Assembly (NCBI GenBank): GCA_012515455.1
Contig: JAAYYJ010000362.1
Coordinates: 1 to 13,677 of the forward strand
DNA length: 13,677 nucleotides
Source of the DNA: Oligosphaeraceae bacterium
Lineage (GTDB): Bacteria > Verrucomicrobiota > Lentisphaeria > Oligosphaerales > Oligosphaeraceae
Direction of reading: 5' to 3'
Below the pieces are notes generated by a model. It searched no databases and was not told the origin of the DNA. It was given only the letters and a program-made list of their open reading frames with translations. How positions within the stretch are numbered: position 1 is the stretch's first letter; each line of letters begins with the position of its first letter. A program made the translations under genes and the position numbers. Of the stretch, positions 1-6,157 are shown piece after piece.

Positions 1-158
1 CACCGCTGCCATCTCCGGTTCACGAGTCCATCGCGAGTGCTTGTGTGTCGAGATCACCGGGCACCGCTGCCATCTCCGGTCCACGAGTCCATCGCGAGTG
101 CTTGTGTGTCGAGATCACCGGGCACCGCTGCCATCTCCGGCCCACGAGTCCATCGCGA
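1..158. repeat. 61-bp imperfect tandem repeat, 2.6 copies, open at left edge
   Basis: Copies start at 1, 62 and 123, each beginning CACCGCTGCCATCTCCGG. Copies 1 and 2 are identical except at repeat position 20. Copy 3 matches for 36 bases, to 158, and then diverges. The only differences between copies fall at repeat positions 19-20 (TT, TC, CC). The period is not a multiple of three, so the units would not encode a repeated peptide. There are no unique spacers between units. Each unit contains TCGCGA, and across unit boundaries an ACCGG...CCGGT pair is present. Since the window begins at a copy start, more copies probably lie to the left. Function unknown. Confidence 0.93.
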
Positions 159-503
159 CTGCCAGTGCTGAGAGCCGCCGCCAGCCTCTCCCTGACCTGA
201 TGCTTCCACCCCATTCTGAACAAACCAGGGTTAAGTAGAGTGCGTCACGGCAATGAGCACTGAAGACAGGCCTGTTTTCGCAGTATTGCAGTTGCAGTGC
301 CTCTGCCACCCTGCGAATTTTACGGCTATATCACCGTGGGTGGATTCGCACGTCTGGTGTGAAGTGCATGAATATCTTGCCGTTTTTCTTGATTTTGGCC
401 TCTTATGGTTTACGTTAGTTAATGCCAAGATCATACCAGACTATTCGATCAATTTGGCTGTGCCCGGCAGTGCCCATGGCGAGGGAGTCTGGTTATTATC
501 GTC

Positions 504-520
504 CCGGACCGCCAGTCCGG
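504..520 (+). promoter_or_regulatory. Small stem-loop in the leader of the ydbH-like gene
   Basis: CCGGAC (504-509) and GTCCGG (515-520) form a perfect 6-bp stem around a 5-base loop. It ends only 6 bases before the GGAG ribosome binding site. It is followed by ATTTTC rather than a clean T-run. It could modulate translation or be chance in GC-rich sequence. No known riboswitch or leader-peptide pattern is recognised. Confidence 0.3.
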
Positions 521-526
521 ATTTTC

Positions 527-530
527 GGAG
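527..530 (+). promoter_or_regulatory. Ribosome binding site deciding the ydbH-like start
   Basis: GGAG lies 7 bases before the ATG at 538 and 4 before the ATG at 535. It supports a start here, immediately before a cytoplasmic tail and transmembrane helix, and not at the in-frame ATG at 253, which would add 95 residues with no recognisable features. Confidence 0.6.
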
Positions 531-537
531 CCTAATG

Positions 538-3360
538 ATGGAGCAACCTGCTCAGCCCACCCGGACCCTACGGTGCCAAAGACGCCTTCTCTGGTTGCTG
601 GGTGCACTTACGGTACTGTCGCTGTTTTTGTGGTTGCTCTGTCTCAGCCTGCCGTTGCTGGTTGGACGACAGGTCCAGCGAATACTGGATGATGCGAGCA
701 CCAAAGGCAGCTGGCAGTTCAGCATCAGCCGGATTGGCCTTTTTTCCACTGATTTCCGTCTGCTGGTTCCGGATTCGGATGATCCGGACGGGGACCCCTG
801 GCTGGAGGTTGCATCCGGACAGCTGAGTTATCGTCCGCTGGCATTGCTGCGGGGAAAGGTCGGCGCAGTTCGACTGGATGGCATCCAGGTTGAGCTGCGC
901 TGGCAGGAGGGTGGGTGGATACTACCCGCCGCCCGCAGCCTGCGCCGGCAGTCTGCGGCTGAGACCACCGCTGTCCCGACCGGGCCACGGACCTGGCTGG
1001 ACTGCTTGCAGGCTCTGCCGGTACGCATGGATGAGGTATCGCTTAGTGGTGTGCTGAGCTTGCATCTGGAGAATGAATCCAGCGTGATGCCGTTTCGCTT
1101 GCAGCTGCAGAATCTGACCGATTGGAATGCGCACGACATACAGCTGTATGCCCGAACCGTCCTGGGCGGGAACTCCGCCCGCCTGCGGGCGGCACTGCGG
1201 CCGTCAGACGGACGCTTTACCCTGGCAGCGGACATTGCCCTGCAGGGCGACAGCCTGCCGCGACCCTGGCGCAGACAGTTGCCAGCCCAAACTGCCGTGC
1301 AGGGGCACTTGACGCTGAACGGTCAATGGAACGACCTGACCTCTCTGCCTGAACAGCTGAACTTGGCGCTGCCGCTGCAGATAGCGGCCGGCAGCGCCGA
1401 CTGGGAGCTCACCGGACAACCCAGTCTGAGCCTGCGCCGTGCAGGTGACAGAGTGACCCTGCAGGTGCAGAATTTGCACTGGCGCTGGCAGCAACAGCAG
1501 TCGGTGCAGCTCGACAAGGTTGAAATCGAGGCAGACCTGACGGATGGCGGCCTCAGCGGCGGTATCCTGCTGGTGCAGGAGAATCAGCCCGCGCAACAGC
1601 TGCGCCTGAGCGGCGGTTGGACTGCCCCGGCGGCGACGAATGCGGTTGAACGCCTGCTGGCGTTGCTGCGCGGCACCGCCAAGGTGGAACTGCAGGTGCA
1701 GCTGGAGGCGGACAATGGCGAGCTTAAGCTGAACCTGCTGGGTTATGAATTAACCGGCCAGAAGCCGGAACTGCGTTTGTCCTGGACGGGAGGCGATGCT
1801 GCAGCGGCAGAAGCTGCCGTGCAACTCAACGAGTTCACTCTGCGCCGGCAGCAAGATTGTCTGATCGGCCGGCAGCTGGCGGCCGGAGTGCAATTCTCGG
1901 GCCGGGAATGGTCTCTGCAGGGGACACTCGCGGGCCTTACAGTCGGGCATGGTGACTGGCAGGCGGAGTCATCCGGAATCATGCTTGCCACCCAGGGCAA
2001 AGCTGCTGACCTGCAGGGGCGGCTCAACGCAGCGGCAGTGTCTGTCGCCGGTCCTGAGCTCGAACTCCAGTTCCCGGGCTGTGATCTGACCCTGACAGGA
2101 ACGTTGCCGGACAACCGCGGCGGCGGGCATTATTCCGGCCGGCTGGCGCTGAAAGATGGCCGGATGCAGGAACGTAGGACGAATCTGACGGTCGAAGAAA
2201 TAAGCGCAGAGCTGCCTTTTTTCTGGCCCTTGCCGGACTCCTCAGCCGGCGCTAACGGCTACCTGCAATTGGCACGAATCAGCCGCGGCAAGGACGCGCT
2301 CGGACATCTGCGGCTGGATTGCACCTGGGGGCCGGACGGCCTGCAGACTCAGGGGGCGGCCGTGCTGCTGGGCGTGCAGGCCGCCTTGACGGGCGCTTTG
2401 CGGGTCCAAACTGACGGTACTTTGCGGGCTGAAACCGCGCTGCAGCTGCCGCGGCAGGCTTTGCCGAATAATCTCCCCGTGCGGGAGTGGCTGCCCGCAT
2501 GGCATGACCTCGAGCTGGCTGCTGAGCTTGAAGGTGCGGCCCATTTTCGCTGGGAATCCGGGCGCCTGGCGGGGGGGGCGAGCCTGGAAGTCACCGATCT
2601 TAGCGCCAGCAGCGCTGCCCACAAATTGTCCTTGCGCGGCGGGCGGCTCGCTTTGGAATTTCCCCACCTGCCGGAGATTGCGACTGCCGGCAGTCAGCGC
2701 CTGTCTTGTCAGGAATTGAACCTCGGCCGGCTGCAGTTCGGCTCCGGGATGGTGCTGTTCCGGATTGACAACCCGCGTCTGGCATACCTGGAATCACTCC
2801 GTTTGGACTGGTGCGACGGTACCATCCGCACCAGCAGCATCAAAATTTCTCCGGACAGCGACCGCCTGCTGCTGACTCTGTATGGCGACCGCCTGCGCTT
2901 GCCGGCGATTCTGGGTCAATTCGGGTTTGGCAGTGCTGATGGCGAAGGGCGCATCAGCGGCAGTCTGCCGTTGTTGCTTTCCCGCGACAACATCCGTTTC
3001 CGGGATGGCTTCCTGTACTCTACTCCTGGTGAGACCGGGCAGATCAATCTGCAGCCCAGCGATCTGGTCCGCAGCACAGCTGGCAGCAGTGAGCAGATGC
3101 AACTGGCCCTGGAGGCGCTCCAGGACTTCAGTTACAACTGGGTGCGTTTGGCGCTGAATACCGATGCGGAGTCTTTGCAACTGAGCCTGCAGCTGGATGG
3201 CAAACCGAATCAGCGACTGTATTTCCGCCCCCAGGGCGGTGGCTTTGTCAAGTCCGAGGTCGCTAATGACTTTCAGGGCTTGGCCCTGAATCTGAATATC
3301 AAGGTGCCGTTGCAGGAATTCCTGCGTTATTACGGTAACTGGCAGAAATTAACCAATTGA
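538..3360 (+). CDS. ydbH: YdbH-like AsmA-family intermembrane bridge protein
   Basis: A 940-residue protein, somewhat longer than E. coli YdbH. It has a short basic cytoplasmic tail, one transmembrane helix at about residues 17-42, and then a very long region of alternating polar and hydrophobic stretches typical of the repeated beta-strands of AsmA-like (bridge-type) proteins. The C-terminal 125 residues resemble the conserved YdbH end (the domain once labelled dicarboxylate transport), including FLYSTPGETG, ALQDFSYNW and a final LALNLNIKVP strand. In E. coli, YdbH spans the periplasm, partners with the lipoprotein YnbE, and works redundantly with TamB and YhdP in phospholipid transport to the outer membrane. 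The same two partners follow here. The start at 538 is chosen for its GGAG 7 bases upstream; the adjacent ATG at 535 is equally open. A run of eight G lies inside the gene at 2571-2578. The old 'dicarboxylate transport' label should not be taken literally. Confidence 0.82.
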   Translation: MEQPAQPTRTLRCQRRLLWLLGALTVLSLFLWLLCLSLPLLVGRQVQRILDDASTKGSWQFSISRIGLFSTDFRLLVPDSDDPDGDPWLEVASGQLSYRPLALLRGKVGAVRLDGIQVELRWQEGGWILPAARSLRRQSAAETTAVPTGPRTWLDCLQALPVRMDEVSLSGVLSLHLENESSVMPFRLQLQNLTDWNAHDIQLYARTVLGGNSARLRAALRPSDGRFTLAADIALQGDSLPRPWRRQLPAQTAVQGHLTLNGQWNDLTSLPEQLNLALPLQIAAGSADWELTGQPSLSLRRAGDRVTLQVQNLHWRWQQQQSVQLDKVEIEADLTDGGLSGGILLVQENQPAQQLRLSGGWTAPAATNAVERLLALLRGTAKVELQVQLEADNGELKLNLLGYELTGQKPELRLSWTGGDAAAAEAAVQLNEFTLRRQQDCLIGRQLAAGVQFSGREWSLQGTLAGLTVGHGDWQAESSGIMLATQGKAADLQGRLNAAAVSVAGPELELQFPGCDLTLTGTLPDNRGGGHYSGRLALKDGRMQERRTNLTVEEISAELPFFWPLPDSSAGANGYLQLARISRGKDALGHLRLDCTWGPDGLQTQGAAVLLGVQAALTGALRVQTDGTLRAETALQLPRQALPNNLPVREWLPAWHDLELAAELEGAAHFRWESGRLAGGASLEVTDLSASSAAHKLSLRGGRLALEFPHLPEIATAGSQRLSCQELNLGRLQFGSGMVLFRIDNPRLAYLESLRLDWCDGTIRTSSIKISPDSDRLLLTLYGDRLRLPAILGQFGFGSADGEGRISGSLPLLLSRDNIRFRDGFLYSTPGETGQINLQPSDLVRSTAGSSEQMQLALEALQDFSYNWVRLALNTDAESLQLSLQLDGKPNQRLYFRPQGGGFVKSEVANDFQGLALNLNIKVPLQEFLRYYGNWQKLTN
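2571..2578 (+). repeat. G8 homopolymer inside the ydbH-like gene
   Basis: Eight consecutive G residues encode part of Ala-Gly-Gly-Ala around residues 678-681. The frame is intact in this copy. Loss or gain of one G would truncate the protein about two thirds of the way along. Confidence 0.9.
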
Positions 3361-3378
3361 CGTGAAAGAAAATCAACC

Positions 3379-3384
3379 GAGGAG
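3379..3384 (+). promoter_or_regulatory. Ribosome binding site deciding the ynbE-like start
   Basis: GAGGAG lies 7 bases before the ATG at 3392. It settles the start in favour of that ATG over the upstream in-frame GTG at 3362, which would put ten polar residues ahead of a lipoprotein signal peptide. Confidence 0.8.
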
Positions 3385-3391
3385 CGTCGTA

Positions 3392-3586
3392 ATGCAGCTA
3401 TTAAGAGTACTATTGTGCAGCTTGCTGCTGTTGCTGGCATGCGCTTGCAGGACACACCACGAAGTCAGCACTACCAGCACTGTTGCCCCCATTGAAATCA
3501 AGCCCATACATATCACCATCGATGTCAATCTCAAGGTGGATAAAGAACTGGATGACTTCTTTGGCGATATCGACCGAGCCAAATGA
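3392..3586 (+). CDS. ynbE: YnbE-like small outer-membrane lipoprotein
   Basis: A 64-residue protein. Residues 1-16 form a short lipoprotein signal (one Arg, then a leucine-rich core) ending in the lipobox LLAC, so lipidation is expected at Cys17. The mature part is polar and contains the strand ITIDVNLKVDKEL, which matches the conserved core of E. coli YnbE in composition and in the NxKVDK pattern. The residue after the lipidated Cys is Ala, not Asp, consistent with export to the outer membrane by the general rule. In E. coli, YnbE multimers pair with the C-terminal strand of YdbH to complete the intermembrane bridge. The gene sits 31 bases after the ydbH-like stop and 22 before the ydbL-like start, so the three are almost certainly co-transcribed. 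Such a small gene is easily missed or mis-started. Confidence 0.82.
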   Translation: MQLLRVLLCSLLLLLACACRTHHEVSTTSTVAPIEIKPIHITIDVNLKVDKELDDFFGDIDRAK

Positions 3587-3608
3587 GCGAAAAAGGAGCA
3601 AGACAAGA

Positions 3609-3992
3609 ATGAAAACAAAAATTTTCCTGGTATTGAGTCTGTTGGTTTTTCTGAGCGGCCGGGCGGTTTTCGGGCAGGACAACAGCGCCGCCGCGATTCG
3701 CGAGCGGATGCTCCAGCGCCTCGATAAGATAGCCGAGTTGAAGGGTCAGGGATTGATTGGTGAGAACAACACCGGCTATCTGCAGGCGGTTGACACCACT
3801 CTTCAGCCCCCGCAGAGTGAATTGATCACCCAGGAAAACGATGACCGCAAGCTGGTCTACACCGCGATTGCCAGCAAGCAAGGCACCAGCGTTGAACTGG
3901 TCGGCAAGCGCCGCGCCATGCAGATTCGCGAGCAGGCCAAAAGCGGCGAATATATCATGGATGCGGAGGGGAAATGGGAGAAGAAGAAATAG
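3609..3992 (+). CDS. ydbL: YdbL-like periplasmic protein (DUF1318)
   Basis: A 127-residue protein with a clear Sec signal peptide: MKTK, a hydrophobic core to about residue 16, and likely cleavage after AVFG at residue 22. The mature part resembles DUF1318/YdbL, with GLIGENNTGYL (GxxGExxxGYL in the family), a KRR segment, and a C-terminal GEYIMDAEGKWEKK tail close to the family ending (Y.Q...G.W.KK). In E. coli, YdbL is the periplasmic partner that limits YnbE over-multimerisation. An AGGAG ribosome binding site (3594-3598) lies 10 bases before this ATG. An upstream in-frame ATG at 3483 would overlap the ynbE-like gene and bury the signal peptide, so it is rejected. Last gene of the operon. 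Confidence 0.85.
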   Translation: MKTKIFLVLSLLVFLSGRAVFGQDNSAAAIRERMLQRLDKIAELKGQGLIGENNTGYLQAVDTTLQPPQSELITQENDDRKLVYTAIASKQGTSVELVGKRRAMQIREQAKSGEYIMDAEGKWEKKK

Positions 3993-4135
3993 CCCTGTCC
4001 AAGGTGCCTGCACCGTAGCGACGTGCAGACGTCATGCCCTGTACCGCGTCGCCGGTGCCTGCGCCGGCGTAATAATCTGGGCATAGTCTGCACCCTGCAC
4101 CAGATTCAGCCGTATAACCCCAAAATTACGAGTCG
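3993..4135. other. Intergenic region with two GGTGCCTGC-type hairpin repeats
   Basis: The stretch between the ydbL-like gene and aguB carries two related sequences. GGTGCCTGCACCG (4003-4015) folds into a 4-bp stem. GGTGCCTGCGCCG (4054-4066) is part of a longer 8-bp stem. Each is preceded by GCCCTGT. These may terminate the envelope operon, although no T-run follows. A TATAAC (4113-4118) could be a -10 box for aguB, but no good -35 is placed correctly. Confidence 0.5.
4050..4069 (+). terminator. GC-rich hairpin, possible terminator of the ydbH-ynbE-ydbL operon
   Basis: CGCCGGTG (4050-4057) pairs with CGCCGGCG (4062-4069) around a CCTG tetraloop: 8 bp including one G-T pair. It is followed by TAATAATCTG and not a T-run, so it is not a textbook intrinsic terminator. 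It might protect the 3' end or act with Rho. Confidence 0.35.
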
Positions 4136-5017
4136 ATGCCAATGACCAAACCTGCTCCTCCGGTGCAAATATCGCTGCTGCAGAGCCGCGCTTTCCCCAC
4201 CCGTTCCGAGGCCATGGCCAATCTCGATCGTCAGATCGCGTTGGCGGCGGCTGCCGGCAGCAGGATCATCTGCACTCAGGAACTCTGTTTGGAGGAGTAT
4301 TTCTGCCGCCGCCAGGACCCCGGTTTCTTCAACCTCGCGGAGGCGATTCCCGGTCCCTTGACGGAGCATTATTCCCGCCTGGCCCGGCAGCATGCGGTGG
4401 TGCTGGTGCTCTCGCTGTTTGAGAAATGCGCCCCGGGGTTGTACTACAACACCGCGGTGATACTGGATGCCGACGGGGCGATGCTGGGGAAATACCGGAA
4501 AATGCACATCCCGCAGGACCCCGGTTTCGAGGAGAAATTCTATTTTGCCCCCGGCGACCTCGGTTTTCAGTCTTTTACGACCGCTTACGGGCGCATCGGG
4601 GTGATCATCTGCTGGGATCAGTGGTTCCCGGAGTCGGCCAGGCTGACGGCCCTGAAGGGCGCTGAGCTGATTCTCTGCCCCACTGCCATCGGCGGTCTGG
4701 AGAGCGAGGGCCCCGCCCTGGCCGCCCTGCAGCGGTCTGCCTGGCAGAATGTCCAGCGGGCCCATGCGGTGGCCAACGGCTGCTACTACGCTGCGGTGAA
4801 CCGCACTGGCCGCGAGGGTGAGACCAGCTTCTGGGGATCGTCCTTCTGCTGCGATTTCTACGGCGAGTTTCTGGCCCGGGGCTCGGAGCAGGAGCCGGAG
4901 ATGGTCACCGCCCGCTGTGATTTTGCCGCATTGGAGGAGCATCGCCGGATGTGGCCGTTTTTCCGCGATCGACGGATTGATGCCTACAGCCATATCAGCA
5001 GGCGCTTCGATGCCTGA
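4136..5017 (+). CDS. aguB: N-carbamoylputrescine amidase
   Basis: A 293-residue nitrilase-superfamily enzyme that hydrolyses N-carbamoylputrescine to putrescine, CO2 and ammonia, the third step from arginine. The Glu-Lys-Cys catalytic triad is visible: Glu49 in CTQEL, Lys122 in KYRKMHIPQDPG, and Cys159 in ICWDQWFPE. Family-diagnostic stretches include EEYFC, AIPGP, GLYYNTAV, EKFYFAPGD and PTAIG. The WDQWFPE sequence after the nucleophile is characteristic of the carbamoylputrescine subgroup and not of general omega-amidases. Length is normal. Start: ATG at 4136 or ATG at 4142; neither has a strong ribosome binding site. It forms an operon with aguA, whose start is 18 bases downstream. Confidence 0.95.
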   Translation: MPMTKPAPPVQISLLQSRAFPTRSEAMANLDRQIALAAAAGSRIICTQELCLEEYFCRRQDPGFFNLAEAIPGPLTEHYSRLARQHAVVLVLSLFEKCAPGLYYNTAVILDADGAMLGKYRKMHIPQDPGFEEKFYFAPGDLGFQSFTTAYGRIGVIICWDQWFPESARLTALKGAELILCPTAIGGLESEGPALAALQRSAWQNVQRAHAVANGCYYAAVNRTGREGETSFWGSSFCCDFYGEFLARGSEQEPEMVTARCDFAALEEHRRMWPFFRDRRIDAYSHISRRFDA

Positions 5018-5035
5018 GGTTTCCGCCCGGAGAAG

Positions 5036-6115
5036 ATGAGAGAAGCAATGCCCGAATATACCGTATTACCGCAGACGCCGCAGGACCTGGGATTGGTGTT
5101 TCCGGCGGAATGGGAGCCCCAGAACAGTATCATCCTGTCCTGTCCGTTGAATCCGGAAACCTGGCCCGGTAACCGTCCGGCTCTGGAACAAGCATATACC
5201 GCCTTTATCGCCGCCATCGCCGCCTGCGAGCCGGTGAACCTGCTGTGCGCAAAAGCGGCGCAGGAGCATTGGCACGAGCTGTTGTCAGCTGCCGGTGCCA
5301 ACCGCGGGAATATTTTCTTCCTGGACCTCCGCAGCAACGACGCCTGGTGCCGTGACTACGGGCCGATCTTCCTGCGCCACCCTCAGAGCCGGCAGCGCGC
5401 GGTGGTGAAATTCCAGTACAATGCCTGGGGCGGAAAATTTCCCCCCTGGGATGACGATGCCCGGGTGCCGGAATTACTGTCCGGGCATTTCGGCGTGCCG
5501 CTGTTTACCTCGCCGCTGTTCTGTGAAGGCGGGGCGCTGGAAAGCAACGGCCGGGGGCTGATTATGACCACCGCGGCGGTGCTGCTGAATCCCAACCGCA
5601 ACCCCGGTCTCAGCCAGGAGGATTGCGAGCGGCAGCTGCGCGAGGCGTTGGGCGCAGAGCAGATTTTATGGCTGCCCGGGGGATTGTGTGGCGATGATAC
5701 GGACGGGCATATCGACACCCTGGCCCGGTTTTGTGCCGCTGATACTGTGCTGGCCATCCGGGATGACGACCCATGGTCACCTAATTACCAGATCCTGCGG
5801 GACAATTTCCGCCGGCTGCAGGAATTCCGGCTGCTTTCCGGTGCCCGGCTGCAGGTCGTGCCCCTGCCGTGCCCGAAATCCATCCGGCCGCAGGGCTGGC
5901 GGACGGATATCCTGCCGGCCAGCTATGCGAATTTCCTGATTGTCAACTCTGCGGTGCTGGTTCCCACCTATCGCCAGGATGACACTGACCAGCTGGCCCT
6001 GGACATCATCGGGCAGGCCTTCCCGGGGCGCGCGGTGGTGCCAGTGGACTGCTATGATATTATCTGGGAGGGCGGGGCGCTGCATTGCCTGAGTCAGCAG
6101 GAAGTCGCGCCCTGA
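5036..6115 (+). CDS. aguA: Agmatine deiminase
   Basis: A 359-residue guanidino-group-modifying enzyme that converts agmatine to N-carbamoylputrescine and ammonia. Visible landmarks are FPAEWEPQ near the N terminus, WCRDYGP with Asp107 (substrate guanidinium), CEGGALESNG, GDDTDGHIDTLARF with His225, and the C-terminal nucleophile Cys351 in EGGALHCLSQQ. The sequence is of the type seen in Bacteroides and Campylobacter/Helicobacter (WxRDxGP, ESNG, DDTDGHIDTLARF), which databases often call peptidyl-arginine deiminase. Its coupling to aguB argues for agmatine as substrate. Two starts are possible, 5036 and 5048. GGAGAAG (5029-5035) directly abuts the first, which is too close for an ideal site, so the second cannot be excluded. 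Confidence 0.93.
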   Translation: MREAMPEYTVLPQTPQDLGLVFPAEWEPQNSIILSCPLNPETWPGNRPALEQAYTAFIAAIAACEPVNLLCAKAAQEHWHELLSAAGANRGNIFFLDLRSNDAWCRDYGPIFLRHPQSRQRAVVKFQYNAWGGKFPPWDDDARVPELLSGHFGVPLFTSPLFCEGGALESNGRGLIMTTAAVLLNPNRNPGLSQEDCERQLREALGAEQILWLPGGLCGDDTDGHIDTLARFCAADTVLAIRDDDPWSPNYQILRDNFRRLQEFRLLSGARLQVVPLPCPKSIRPQGWRTDILPASYANFLIVNSAVLVPTYRQDDTDQLALDIIGQAFPGRAVVPVDCYDIIWEGGALHCLSQQEVAP

Positions 6116-6157
6116 CCCGGTGCGGGGGGGGCGGATGCCGCCGGCGGGAAGCCATCC
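6116..6157. terminator. 42-bp convergent junction with short GC hairpin and G8 run
   Basis: This is the space between the aguA and nspC stop codons. GGCGG (6130-6134) and CCGCC (6138-6142) form a 5-bp stem with an ATG loop. CCGCCGGCGG (6138-6147) is a perfect alternative palindrome. A run of eight G occupies 6124-6131. There is no T-run on either strand. It may help end both convergent transcripts, but the evidence is weak. Confidence 0.3.

Larger units (their letters stand above)
159..537. other. Non-coding region upstream of the ydbH-like operon
   Basis: I see no convincing gene here. Short open frames exist on both strands but lack family resemblance and ribosome binding sites. The stretch from about 250 to 480 is visibly more AT-rich than the genes and probably holds the promoter of the ydbH-like operon. 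One weak sigma70-like candidate is TTGCCG (377-382) and TCTTAT (401-406) with an 18-base spacer. Neither hexamer is a good match, so this is only a suggestion. A stem-loop and a GGAG ribosome binding site lie at the downstream end. Confidence 0.6.

Noticed and set aside
1..158. CRISPR array
   Set aside because: The 61-bp units are directly adjacent with no unique spacers, and no cas genes are in the window.
20..238. Short coding genes across the tandem repeat on either strand
   Set aside because: The 61-bp period shifts frame in every copy, and both strands are open by chance. No start signal or family resemblance.
253..537. N-terminal extension of the ydbH-like protein from ATG at 253
   Set aside because: It adds 95 residues without family features ahead of a clear membrane anchor. 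The GGAG site before 538 gives a better start.
538..3360. Dicarboxylate transporter function for the ydbH-like gene
   Set aside because: That is a historical domain label. The architecture (one membrane helix and a very long beta-rich periplasmic region) and the ynbE/ydbL partners fit an AsmA-like bridge protein and not a membrane carrier.
4106..4993. Antisense open frame of 295 codons opposite aguB
   Set aside because: It is fully covered by aguB with an intact catalytic triad. It is a mirror of codon bias and not a gene.
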